A stretch of DNA of 44,410 bases, from assembly GCA_947259295.1 (NCBI GenBank), contig CAMYMG010000065.1, forward strand, positions 1 to 44,410, written 5' to 3'. Position 1 is the stretch's first letter. Each line of letters starts with the position of its first letter. The translations under genes were made by a program, and so were the position numbers. Below the pieces are notes generated by a model, which searched no databases, was not told where the DNA came from, and saw nothing but the letters and a program-made list of their open reading frames with translations. This DNA is from an uncultured Rhizobiaceae bacterium (GTDB lineage: Bacteria > Pseudomonadota > Alphaproteobacteria > Rhizobiales > Rhizobiaceae). Positions 20,451-28,782 of this stretch are shown here, piece after piece.

Positions 20451-20729
20451 TTAGCTCTCCTCGATTTCGTCGGCGTACAGATACCGTACAGAAACGTCGT
20501 CGTTGGGGGTGGTGGTGAACTGGATCAACCCGCCCTCGAGCGCGCATCGAGCGGTGGCCTGCAGGGCCGCCTTGTAGGCTGGCGATGCCTCGATCTAGGT
20601 CATCAGTAGCTCTTGGGCTCGAGCAAGCTTCGGATCGATCGGGGCGGGCTTTGGCTGCAAGAGTTTGGCCGCATCGACGGCCGCGTTGAGCGCTGCCTTC
20701 GTGAAGGTGGGGGTTGGGATATCGCTCAT
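20451..20729 (-). pseudogene. Small integrase-linked gene interrupted by one in-frame amber codon
   Basis: The start codon overlaps the integrase stop (ATGA). The first 44 codons (MSDIPTPTFTKAALNAAVDA, ending AQELLMT) reach a TAG at 20597-20595. Beyond the TAG the same frame continues for 47 sense codons of normal-looking sequence (IEASPAYKAALQATARCALE, then FTTTPNDDVSVRYLYADEIE) to a TAA just short of tRNA-Thr. This looks like a ~92-residue gene broken by a single nonsense change (for example CAG to TAG). Amber readthrough or a sequencing error are alternatives. I do not recognise the protein; its position suggests an accessory gene of the integrating element. Confidence 0.6.
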
Positions 20730-21880
20730 CAGACCTCTGCCGCGTTCTTCTGGAAATCGGGGTGGTGGTGGCCATACACGTCCTCGAGCGTCTTGACGGA
20801 CATGCCGAGCGAGCCGGAGGCCTCCCACATATCGATCGACTGCTGCATCATCCATGTCGCGCGGGTGTGGCGAAGCACATGCGGCGTCACGTCTCGATCC
20901 AGCCAGGCGAGCTCGACGGCCGCCTCCCATGACGTCCGGACAGAGCTGACGCCGCGGCCCTTCCACGTCACGATGTAGATCCAGCCGTTGACCGATTCGC
21001 CGGCCGCCGCTGCAGCGCGATCGCGCTCGGCCTCATCGATGCGCTTCCAGCGGGCGAGGTGTGCGAGGATCTTGCGGCCGAGCCGCGCCGGCGGCTTGCG
21101 CTTCTTCGTCTGCGCTTCCTCGATAGCGCTCCGGTGCAGGACGCCGCGCTCGAGGTCGACCCAGCCACCGGTGATGCTCGGCATCCACTGCAGATCGAGC
21201 ATGGCGCCGCGCCTGGTGCCGGAATAGAGGCCTAGCAGAATGAAGCGCGCCAGATGCCGGTTGATGCCGCCGGCGTAGCGTTCCCAGCGGTGGCTGACGC
21301 GCCGCGTGGCGATGTCAGACGAGAATGCCCGGTAGAAGCCCAGCGCGCCGGCCAGCAGCAGCGCCGCCTCTTGCCGCGTCAGCCAGCGGATGCGGCCGCC
21401 TGACTTTTCCGGCAGCGTGACGATCGGCACAGACTCGAGCGGTCCGTGTTCTTCGTGCCAGTGATTGATTGCAGCGCCGAGAACGCCGAGCTCGCGCCGG
21501 ATGGTTCCCGGCTTCACAGTCTTGCCTCGAGCGGCCGTGTAGGCCTTGCAGGTTTCCTTGCGCACATCGGCGAGCGTCCTGTCGCCCCACCACGGCACCA
21601 GGGCAGCGATGGCATAGCCGATCGTCGCCGGCGCGCGCACGGAAGGGGCATGCTCTCGGCCATAGGCGGTCAGCACTTCGGCGACCGGGATTTGAGTGAG
21701 ATTACTTTGCCTGACGGCTGGCCTGAATTTTTCGGCGAGGTACGCCCCAAGCGCCCGGTCAGCTCCATCGCGATCGCCTTCGCCGCAGCCTGTGCGCTTA
21801 GCGTAGGCGCCGTCTCGGATGATGTAGGTGCCTTCGGATCTGTTGAAGTAGACGCGGGGCCCTTTGGCTGGTCGTGGCAT
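20729..21880 (-). CDS. int: Site-specific tyrosine recombinase / phage-type integrase
   Basis: The 383-residue protein has an N-terminal arm- and core-binding region followed by the catalytic domain of tyrosine recombinases. The first Arg lies in LLGLYSGTRRGAMLDL (R223/R224), the H-x-x-R box is TPHVLRHTRATW (H334, R337), and the nucleophile is Tyr369 in LEDVYGHHHP. It would catalyse integration or excision at the neighbouring tRNA-Thr. The gene reads toward the tRNA, the usual orientation for such elements. No excisionase, replication or structural phage gene is present, so the element is a small or decayed island. Confidence 0.93.
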   Translation of the reverse strand: MPRPAKGPRVYFNRSEGTYIIRDGAYAKRTGCGEGDRDGADRALGAYLAEKFRPAVRQSNLTQIPVAEVLTAYGREHAPSVRAPATIGYAIAALVPWWGDRTLADVRKETCKAYTAARGKTVKPGTIRRELGVLGAAINHWHEEHGPLESVPIVTLPEKSGGRIRWLTRQEAALLLAGALGFYRAFSSDIATRRVSHRWERYAGGINRHLARFILLGLYSGTRRGAMLDLQWMPSITGGWVDLERGVLHRSAIEEAQTKKRKPPARLGRKILAHLARWKRIDEAERDRAAAAAGESVNGWIYIVTWKGRGVSSVRTSWEAAVELAWLDRDVTPHVLRHTRATWMMQQSIDMWEASGSLGMSVKTLEDVYGHHHPDFQKNAAEV

Positions 21881-22166
21881 TGCTGATACTCCCGGATCCA
21901 GCCGGGCAGGACCATTTGCCGTTTCCCGACCTTCTTCATCTTCAAAACACCGCGCCTATGCGCCGCGCGCAGCGTCTCGGGTTGTCCTGCTAGGTGCTAA
22001 CTTATCGTTCGCTCGGGGCCGGAAACCGGCGGAGCCGGAACTATTGGAGCTCAGTTGCAGCCTTGACAGCCGATCGGTCGCGATTGCCGTGGCTTGATCT
22101 ATGCGGCTTGCCACATTCACGCTCGACGTAGTGGTCTACGAGCAAATCGAGACCAATCTCCCACCT

Positions 22167-23231
22167 TCACGACGCGAGTATGACCACCGTGCTTTCTGGA
22201 GACCAGGAAAGAGTGACATCCTGGCCTTCCGAAAGGCTCTCGCCGTCGCGGTTCTGGACCAGAACTTTGAGTGTTTCGCCATTCCGGCCGACAAAATAGG
22301 TCCTGCTGTTCCCGGCGAAAATTCGTTTCAAGATGCGCCCCTTTAGAGTGTTGCGCCCGGGCGGCGTTATAGCAGCTGAAGCAGCAATAGTGATGCGCTC
22401 CGGGCGGACGGCACAGATCGCTTCGACTCCGGCCGAACCACTTGAAGCTTCTTTCGCCAGGATCTGCATTCCGTCAGACAATCGAATCCCGTTGTCAAAA
22501 GTCTGCCCGCGCAGGATGTTTGCGTCACCGAGAAAGCTGGCGGCGAACTCGCTGCGAGGTCGGTCATAGACCTCCTCGGGCGGCCCTTCCTGCACCACCC
22601 GACCATCACGAAGTATGCCGATCCGGTCGGCCATGGTCAGTGCTTCTTCCTGATCGTGTGTCACGAAGATCGTCGTGATGCCGATCTCGCGCTGGATGCG
22701 CTTGAGTTCGATCTGCATGTCGACCCGCAGCGCCTTGTCGAGCGCACTGAGCGGCTCATCGAGCAACAGGACACGCGGTTTGGTCACGATTGCCCGGGCC
22801 AGGGCGACACGCTGGCGCTGCCCGCCCGAGAGTTGATGGGGACGTCGTTCGCCCAGCTTGCCCAGTTGCACGAGATCGAGGGCACGGCGCACTTCGATCT
22901 CGATCGACGCTTTTGTATCGCCCCGCACCGAGAGCCCGAAGGCAACATTGTCGGCAACGCTCATGTTGGGAAACAGCGCATAGTTCTGGAACATCATGCC
23001 GATGCGACGCTTCTCGACAGGCACCCTTTCAACGTTTTCGCCGCCTATACTGATACCGCCGCTGCTGGGAAAGTCGAAGCCGGCAACCAGTCGAAGCAAG
23101 GTGGTCTTGCCGCTGCCAGACGGCCCCAGAAGCGCGTAGAAGCCGCCGTCCGGAAAATCGATGGAGACATCGTCGAGCGCCTTGTGCGCGCCGAACGACC
23201 GGGAGACGTTTCGTACCTTGACGTCGGCCAT
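22167..23231 (-). CDS. ABC transporter ATP-binding protein, spermidine/putrescine (Pot) type
   Basis: The 354-residue protein has a complete nucleotide-binding domain: Walker A LLGPSGSGKTTLLRLVAGFD, Q-loop MMFQNYALFPNMSVADNVAF, signature [16 protein letters not shown], Walker B VLLLDEPLSALD and the H-loop TIFVTHDQEEALTMAD. A C-terminal TOBE-like domain (ICAVRPERITIA) follows, as in PotA/FbpC/UgpC importers. It energises the two permeases encoded upstream. Its ATG shares one base with the stop of the preceding permease gene. It is the last gene of the seven-gene operon. Confidence 0.94.
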   Translation of the reverse strand: MADVKVRNVSRSFGAHKALDDVSIDFPDGGFYALLGPSGSGKTTLLRLVAGFDFPSSGGISIGGENVERVPVEKRRIGMMFQNYALFPNMSVADNVAFGLSVRGDTKASIEIEVRRALDLVQLGKLGERRPHQLSGGQRQRVALARAIVTKPRVLLLDEPLSALDKALRVDMQIELKRIQREIGITTIFVTHDQEEALTMADRIGILRDGRVVQEGPPEEVYDRPRSEFAASFLGDANILRGQTFDNGIRLSDGMQILAKEASSGSAGVEAICAVRPERITIAASAAITPPGRNTLKGRILKRIFAGNSRTYFVGRNGETLKVLVQNRDGESLSEGQDVTLSWSPESTVVILAS

Positions 23232-24019
23232 TACTTCTCACCCCCGAATTTGAAGAAGCGTGCGGCCACGAGCATGAGGCCCATCGAAACGGCGATAATG
23301 ATGGTGGAAACGGCGTTGATCTCCGGGGTAAAACCCTTGCGGATCGCAGCGTAGATTTCGACCGGCAGCGTCCCCTGTCCCGGTGCCGACAGAAAGTAGG
23401 ACACGACGAACTGGTCGAAGGAAACGGCAAAAGCAAACAGTGCACCGGCAATCACGCCGGGCATGATCCACGGCAGTGTCACCCGTCTTGTCACTTGCCA
23501 TTGGCTGGCGCCAAGCGAACGGGCAGCTTCCTCGAGTTCGGGCGCGAATGTCTGGAGCCGGGCCGAAACGACGACGATGACATAGGGCAGTGCGAGGGCA
23601 ACGTGACCGAGCAGGATCGCATGCAGGCCGCGTCCGATGCCTATCCCGAAGAAGAAGATCAGCATGGCAGTCCCGGTAATCAGCCACGGGATGGCGATGG
23701 GCGGAAACAGCAAGGCCTGCAGCAGCTTCTTGCCACGGAACTCATACCGGAACATGGCAAGGGAGGCAGATGTTCCAAGGGTCGTGGCAACGATTGTCGT
23801 CAGCACCGCGATCTCGATGCTGTTCCAGGTTGCAACTATGATCTGACTGTTGCGAAACAGGTCGGCGTACCAGCTGGCCGTCCAGGTGAAGGGCAACTGG
23901 TAGAATGGCGAGGCGTTGAATGACATCAGCGCCATGATGATGATGGGCAGATAGAGGAACGCCAGCAGCAGCACGATATAGAAGCGGCCGAGCCATTCGA
24001 GGAGGCGCGTCGTAGCCAT
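23231..24019 (-). CDS. ABC transporter permease (PotC-like)
   Basis: This 262-residue inner-membrane protein has about six transmembrane segments, starting with FYIVLLLAFLYLPIIIMALM. The EAA loop that docks on the ATPase reads EEAARSLGASQWQVTRRVTL followed by PWIMPGVIAGA. It is the second permease of the Pot-type importer and overlaps both neighbours by a few bases, so translation is coupled. Confidence 0.93.
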   Translation of the reverse strand: MATTRLLEWLGRFYIVLLLAFLYLPIIIMALMSFNASPFYQLPFTWTASWYADLFRNSQIIVATWNSIEIAVLTTIVATTLGTSASLAMFRYEFRGKKLLQALLFPPIAIPWLITGTAMLIFFFGIGIGRGLHAILLGHVALALPYVIVVVSARLQTFAPELEEAARSLGASQWQVTRRVTLPWIMPGVIAGALFAFAVSFDQFVVSYFLSAPGQGTLPVEIYAAIRKGFTPEINAVSTIIIAVSMGLMLVAARFFKFGGEK

Positions 24020-24888
24020 CAGCTTGCCCTTTTCAGGACGGGTGAGGCGACAGCCAGGATCAAGAGGACGACGGCGAGCAGGATGAATGAAAGCGCCGCG
24101 CCCAGCGGCCAGTTGTAGACGGCGACAAACTGATCCTCGATCACCGTTCCGTAGAACGTGCCGGTGCGGCCACCGAGAATACGCGGCTCCATGAACGACC
24201 CGACGACTGGCACGAATGTCAGCACCGCGCCGGCGACGATGCCTGGCATCGCCAGCGGAATGATGATGCGTTTCAGGACGGTGAGGCGGGAGGCGCCGAG
24301 CGAGCGGGCTGCCTCGATCAGCGAGTCGTCGATCGCTTGCAGCGTCAGGTAGCAGGTCAGCACCATGTAGGGGACGTAGGAGTGCACCAGCCCGATGATG
24401 ATGGCCGGGTAGGAGTAGATCAGATCAATGCTGATCCTGAACGGCGAGATCGTGTTGATGGCAGTGTCGAGGATGCCGCCATCGCGCAAGACCATAACCC
24501 ACGAGAAGATGCGGACCAGGCCGTTGCTCCAGAAAGGCAGAATGACAAGCAGGAAGATTGCTTCCCGGCTGCGGCCCTTAAGAACCTTCGCCAGCACATA
24601 GGCGGCGGGAAAACCAAGGAGTACGCACCACAGAGTGACTTCGATACCGAGCCGCAGCGAGGCCAGAAGCAGCGTGCCGTACAGAGCCTCGGAGAAGAAG
24701 GCGCGGTAGTTCTCCAGCGTGCCCGACCAGCCCGACTGCGCAGTCGGGAGGTCGGTCATGAAGGAGAAGAAGACCATGGCTGACAATGGAAGAAAGATTG
24801 CGAGTGTCAGCCAAAGATAGGCAGGGAGAAGAAGCGGCCATGCGGCTCTCATCCCACGTCCGGCACCGGATGCGGATTGTGTTCCCAT
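24019..24888 (-). CDS. ABC transporter permease (PotB-like)
   Basis: This 289-residue inner-membrane protein has about six membrane segments. The first is AAWPLLLPAYLWLTLAIFLP, and the EAA loop reads EAARSLGASRLTVLKRIIIP followed by LAMPGIVAGA. It forms the heterodimeric channel with the next gene, which it overlaps in an ATGA. The spacing to the upstream binding-protein gene is 34 bp. Confidence 0.93.
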   Translation of the reverse strand: MGTQSASGAGRGMRAAWPLLLPAYLWLTLAIFLPLSAMVFFSFMTDLPTAQSGWSGTLENYRAFFSEALYGTLLLASLRLGIEVTLWCVLLGFPAAYVLAKVLKGRSREAIFLLVILPFWSNGLVRIFSWVMVLRDGGILDTAINTISPFRISIDLIYSYPAIIIGLVHSYVPYMVLTCYLTLQAIDDSLIEAARSLGASRLTVLKRIIIPLAMPGIVAGAVLTFVPVVGSFMEPRILGGRTGTFYGTVIEDQFVAVYNWPLGAALSFILLAVVLLILAVASPVLKRAS

Positions 24889-24922
24889 GGCCTCCTCCCG
24901 AGAGCACGCCTCGCCAAGTGAA

Positions 24923-25975
24923 CTACTTCAGGTTGACCTTCAGTTCCTGCCACACGGCCAGATACTTTTCGCGCTGGGCATCGGTGATCGGGGCCTGGAA
25001 CTGGATGCGCTTTGCAACTTCGGGATCACCCATGACTTTCCGGTTGAATGAACCTTCCGGCAAGGCTGCGACCGCCTTGGTGTTGGCCGATACAGGCGCG
25101 CCGACTTTCGTGACCCATTCCACATAGAAGCCAGGGTCAATCATGTAGTTGATGAAGGCTTCGGCACCGGCAACATTTTTCGACCCGGTCGGAATCGAGA
25201 ATGCGTCGAGCCAGGCGACGGCGCCTTCTTCAGGAATCATGAGCGACACCGGAAGCTTGAACTGCGTCTTGGCGCGATCGGCCGACCCGCTCCAGTAGGT
25301 TCCGATGTCGATCTGGTTCGAGGCAACCATCTGATTCCAGTCATTCTCCGAACTCCAGAAGGTGCGAATCTGCGGCATCAGAGCGGTCAGCTTTGCCTTG
25401 ACCGCATCCATGTCCTTGATGTCGTTGATATCCTGACCCGTGGCGATGGCCCCGAACTGCATGGCCTCCACCGCGTCGTCGCGGATCGTCACCTTGCCCT
25501 TGTGAGCCTCCTCCCACATGACGCTGATGCTGGTAGGCGGCGTGTCGAAAGCCTTTTCATTGTAAGCCAGGGCGGTGAGCCCCCAGACCCACGGCACGCC
25601 ATAGACCTTGCCGTCATGGTTCAGCATCGGCGACGATGCCTTTTCACTGCTGATGTCGGCAGCATTTGCGATCTTCGATACCTCGATCGGCTGGATGAGC
25701 TTTTCGGCATACGCCTGATCGTTGAACGCCGCGTTGATCATCACGACATCGTAGAGACCCGGATTCGTCCGGAGCTTGGTCAGCATCTCCTGTTCGGAAT
25801 TGAAGAAGTCGTTGACAACCTTGTGACCCGTCGCCTTTTCGAAGGCTTCGACAGCCCATGGCTCATCGGCGCCATAGCCTTTCCAGTTGAGTACATGAAG
25901 CTCGTCGGCGCCAGCCGAAAAGGCCGTCGATAGAAGGACGGTTGTCGCCGTCAGCAATCCAGTCAGTCTACGCAT
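24923..25975 (-). CDS. ABC transporter periplasmic substrate-binding protein (PotD-like)
   Basis: The 350-residue protein has a Sec signal peptide (MRRLTGLLTATTVLLSTAFS, cleavage near AGA/DEL). It then has the PotD/PotF-type fold start ELHVLNWKGYGADEPWAVEA and DVVMINAAFNDQAY, and a C-terminal AEAFINYMIDPGFYVEWVTK. The family usually binds polyamines, but related members bind other small ligands. Linkage to a glycohydrolase and a sugar kinase suggests that the ligand here is a riboside-like compound rather than a polyamine; this is inference. An excellent AAAGGAGGA ribosome site precedes the ATG, fitting high expression of a binding protein. Confidence 0.93.
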   Translation of the reverse strand: MRRLTGLLTATTVLLSTAFSAGADELHVLNWKGYGADEPWAVEAFEKATGHKVVNDFFNSEQEMLTKLRTNPGLYDVVMINAAFNDQAYAEKLIQPIEVSKIANAADISSEKASSPMLNHDGKVYGVPWVWGLTALAYNEKAFDTPPTSISVMWEEAHKGKVTIRDDAVEAMQFGAIATGQDINDIKDMDAVKAKLTALMPQIRTFWSSENDWNQMVASNQIDIGTYWSGSADRAKTQFKLPVSLMIPEEGAVAWLDAFSIPTGSKNVAGAEAFINYMIDPGFYVEWVTKVGAPVSANTKAVAALPEGSFNRKVMGDPEVAKRIQFQAPITDAQREKYLAVWQELKVNLK

Positions 25976-26006
25976 GGTATTCCTCCTTTGTTGTTTCGCG
26001 AGTTCG

Positions 26007-26969
26007 TCAAGCTGTCGTCAGTTTGGTGTCCTGATCCGTCCTGCTGGCCAGGAAGCGTTCAATCTCCAGATGAGTGGGGGCAGAAGCCCCGCCGTGACGG
26101 GTCACCGAAATGGCCGCCGCCGCATTGGCGTAGCGAGCCGCTTGCATCGGTTCGACGCCGCGCGCGAGCGCGCTGACGAAACTGCCAATGTGCGTATCAC
26201 CTGCGCCGTTCGTGTCGACGGCTGCTACCCCGAACCCCTCAATTCCAGCGAAGCTGCCGTCGGCAAGGCGAAGGAAGCTGCCGGCCGCGCCAGCGCGCAG
26301 AACAATGCCTTGTGCGCTGGGGCAATGCTCTTGCATCAAACGCTTGCAGACGTTTTCGGGCGAACCATCTCCGGCAATGACACCTGCTTCGGCCTCATTG
26401 CAGCTTAGCCAGCTGGTGCGTGCCAGCACGCGCGACAGAATGTCCCCGGGAACCTGATCGACGACCGGTGTCGGATCGAACACCAGCGGGATGCCCTCGG
26501 GCAATGCCTCCAGCCAGTCTGCGAGCGCGACACGACTGCCGGGGTAACTCAGCGTATAGCCGGATGCGAACACCCAGTCCTGCGGGTGGAGCGTGATGGC
26601 AGCCATGTCTTCGTCGGTCGCCATGCCTTCCGCGCCCGGCCAGGACACGAATGTGCGCTCGGCGTCCGCCGTCACGAATACAACGCAGTTGCCGGAATCC
26701 AGATCCGGGTTGGGTGCCGCCGATCGTTCGATCTCCTCGGCTGCAAGTGCGGCACGCAGGAAGTCACCGTCCGGGCCGGTTCCATGCTGTCCCGCGAACA
26801 TGACCGGAAGTCCGGTCCGGCTTGCCGCTACCATCATGTTGAAGCCGCCACCGACGGCGCGCGCATAGCTGGTCGCGACGCGCTCGCTTCCGGGTGCCGG
26901 CAAGGCTTCTATGCGATAGACGTAATCGACCACGGCACTGCCGACGTGAACAAGGCGCGCCGCGGTCAT
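26007..26969 (-). CDS. PfkB/ribokinase-family sugar or nucleoside kinase (YegV-like)
   Basis: The 320-residue cytosolic kinase has the N-terminal VHVGSAVVDYVYRIEALPAP, the substrate-site AVGGGFNMMVAASRTG and the C-terminal signature AAVDTNGAGDTHIGSFVSAL. The last contains the anion-hole and catalytic Asp of the PfkB family. Members phosphorylate sugars or nucleosides with ATP. Its position next to an ADP-ribosylglycohydrolase and a GntR gene mirrors yegU-yegV-yegW of E. coli, so it plausibly phosphorylates the sugar that the glycohydrolase releases, or phosphorylates the glycoside before cleavage. It overlaps the glycohydrolase gene in an ATGA. Confidence 0.92.
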   Translation of the reverse strand: MTAARLVHVGSAVVDYVYRIEALPAPGSERVATSYARAVGGGFNMMVAASRTGLPVMFAGQHGTGPDGDFLRAALAAEEIERSAAPNPDLDSGNCVVFVTADAERTFVSWPGAEGMATDEDMAAITLHPQDWVFASGYTLSYPGSRVALADWLEALPEGIPLVFDPTPVVDQVPGDILSRVLARTSWLSCNEAEAGVIAGDGSPENVCKRLMQEHCPSAQGIVLRAGAAGSFLRLADGSFAGIEGFGVAAVDTNGAGDTHIGSFVSALARGVEPMQAARYANAAAAISVTRHGGASAPTHLEIERFLASRTDQDTKLTTA

Positions 26970-28012
26970 GCGGCAGCGTCCTTTCCAGCCGGGCGCGTGT
27001 TCAGACGCGTCCCAACGAGATTTTCGGCAAGCTGGCGCATGGCTTCAAGGTCAATTCCCTTGAGCCTTGCAACCTCGGCCGCGGGCAGGTTAGCGAAACC
27101 CGAGCAGGCGCCGGCGATGCCGGTGGCAATCGCGCCGATCGTATCCGTGTCGCCGCCCAGATTGGCGCTGATGACCGCTGCCTTCCAGGGGTCGCCGTCT
27201 GCCACTTCGAGCACGGCGAACGCTGCCGGGATGGATTGCTGCGAGGCAACGCCGGTCCCGACCAGATCGACGATAAGCCGGATGGCGTTGGCCTGGCTCT
27301 TTCCATGTACCAGCTCGCGCGCCCAGGCGATCCGTGCAGCAATGTCCGGCCCGGCAATCCAGTATCCTTGCTCAGTCCCCAGTCGTGCCGCTGCAATGGC
27401 CTGGTCGGTCGCGTCCTTCCAGGAGCCGCCAGAGACACCGTGACTGACCGCGGCAGCGACGGCTGTTGCCGAGGCTATGGCAATGTTGGTATTGTGGGTT
27501 GCGCGACATGTTTCGGCTACCCGCGATACGAGTGCATCAAGCGGAACTAGCGGCGTCGCTATGCCTACCGGTGCTATTCGCATGGCAGCACCATTGGTAT
27601 CGCCAGCCCGGCCCGCTTCTTCAGGGGAGACACCGGCATTGATGGCGTCCAGTGCCCGCTTGGTAGAAGGGCCGAGCAGGTCGTAGCTGCCACGGGCCTT
27701 TACCTCGCGCTCCCAGTCGAGCAACGCGTCAACCCAAAGACGATGATTGAAGTGCTCGCCGGACCGAAGCAAAACCCGACCGAGCAGAACTGCCTGTTCG
27801 GTGTCATCGGTTATCGTTCCTGCTGCAAGCCCCCGCGAAACGGGGTGGTCAGCGGTTGCTGACACGAAACCATCGACAAAGCCATATGTCCGGGCGATCT
27901 CGGCTGGGGACAGAATTTGCGTCGGCATGCCCAGCGCATCCCCCAGCGCGCCACCGATCAAGGCGCCAAGCGCCCGATCCGTTTCATCGGAGAACTGCCT
28001 GGCGTCCGGCAT
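26966..28012 (-). CDS. ADP-ribosylglycohydrolase family protein (YegU-like)
   Basis: The 348-residue protein carries both halves of the dinuclear Mg site of this family: TITDDTEQAVLLGR near residues 66-80, and NLGGDTDTIGAIATGIAGAC near the C-terminus. The start, ALGALIGGALGDALGMP, is typical. Relatives (DraG, ARH3) cleave N- or O-glycosidic bonds to ribose, either on ADP-ribosylated proteins or on small alpha-ribosides. The operon context of uptake system, sugar kinase and GntR regulator, with no DraT partner, favours a small imported substrate over protein de-ADP-ribosylation. That is inference. The ATG follows the regulator stop by three bases. Confidence 0.93.
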   Translation of the reverse strand: MPDARQFSDETDRALGALIGGALGDALGMPTQILSPAEIARTYGFVDGFVSATADHPVSRGLAAGTITDDTEQAVLLGRVLLRSGEHFNHRLWVDALLDWEREVKARGSYDLLGPSTKRALDAINAGVSPEEAGRAGDTNGAAMRIAPVGIATPLVPLDALVSRVAETCRATHNTNIAIASATAVAAAVSHGVSGGSWKDATDQAIAAARLGTEQGYWIAGPDIAARIAWARELVHGKSQANAIRLIVDLVGTGVASQQSIPAAFAVLEVADGDPWKAAVISANLGGDTDTIGAIATGIAGACSGFANLPAAEVARLKGIDLEAMRQLAENLVGTRLNTRPAGKDAAA

Positions 28013-28015
28013 CCG

Positions 28016-28741
28016 CTAAAACTCCAGATGCAGCGCGAAATGCGCCGGGTTGAGCAGGCTTGTGACGTACTCGATCACGCGTCCATCGGCGGCGCGGGTA
28101 ATCCGGCGGGTTCTCAAAAAAGCGGCTCCCGGTTCGCAGCCGAGAATGCCCGCATCCTCGGCACTCAGCATTTCGATATCCGCCCATTCCTCGCCGTGGT
28201 CGAGAGTAAGCCCGACGCTTCGCAGCGTTTCGTTCAATGAACCTTCGCGCAGCCCGCGCAGAGGAACGTCCTCAAGCTCGGGCGACAGAGGCAGGCGGCT
28301 GCGCTCAATCGAGATGGGGTGACCGTCGGCGGCGTTCGAGCGCACACGATCCACGGCGATGAAGGCTGTGTTGTCGATTTTGAGGGTGCGAGCGAGTTCC
28401 GGGTCTTCGACGACTTCCAGCCTCAGGGTACGGGTCAATGCGTTTGCGCCAGCATTTGCCAGTGCACGCGACCAGCCTATGCCATCGTCAACCTTCTTTC
28501 CGTCGAATGTGACGAAGGAGCCCCGCCCTACCCGGGTGGTGATCAGTCCGCGGCTCGACAGTTCCTCTAACCCCTTGCGGACTGTGTTGCGGCTTACGGA
28601 GAAGCGCTGGACAAGTTCGTTCTCGCTTTGCAGGCGGTCACCGAAGCCGAGCCGTCCGGAACGGATCTCATGTTCGAGCGCCGTAGCGATCTGTTCCGGT
28701 TTGCCGGCGCCTGGAGCGAGAGCGATCGCAGAACGAACCAT
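28016..28741 (-). CDS. GntR family transcriptional regulator with UTRA domain (YegW-like)
   Basis: The 241-residue protein has an N-terminal winged helix (FGDRLQSENELVQRFSVSRN, then TVRKGLEELSSRGLITTRVG). A UTRA/HutC ligand-binding domain follows, ending in the usual EYVTSLLNPAHFALHLEF. It is the first gene of the operon and so probably regulates itself, with release by the imported substrate or its phosphorylated product. A perfect inverted repeat 14 bp upstream of its start codon is the obvious operator candidate. Confidence 0.94.
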   Translation of the reverse strand: MVRSAIALAPGAGKPEQIATALEHEIRSGRLGFGDRLQSENELVQRFSVSRNTVRKGLEELSSRGLITTRVGRGSFVTFDGKKVDDGIGWSRALANAGANALTRTLRLEVVEDPELARTLKIDNTAFIAVDRVRSNAADGHPISIERSRLPLSPELEDVPLRGLREGSLNETLRSVGLTLDHGEEWADIEMLSAEDAGILGCEPGAAFLRTRRITRAADGRVIEYVTSLLNPAHFALHLEF

Positions 28742-28754
28742 ATTCCTGCCTGTT

Positions 28755-28782
28755 TATTGAACATGTATAGTCCTGTTCAATA
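28755..28782. promoter_or_regulatory. Palindromic operator candidate upstream of the GntR operon
   Basis: TATTGAACA (28755-28763) and TGTTCAATA (28774-28782) form a perfect 9-bp inverted repeat with a 10-bp spacer, immediately upstream of the regulator start codon. A TATACAT-like -10 element on the minus strand falls in the spacer, so binding would block the promoter. Recognition by the GntR protein is inferred from position and symmetry. Confidence 0.6.

Noticed and set aside
21670..21945. 91-codon frame starting MKMKKVGKRQMVLPG upstream of and overlapping the integrase
   Set aside because: Only the first ~20 codons lie outside the integrase, and the rest is a shadow frame. It could be a leader or lost excisionase, but nothing supports it.
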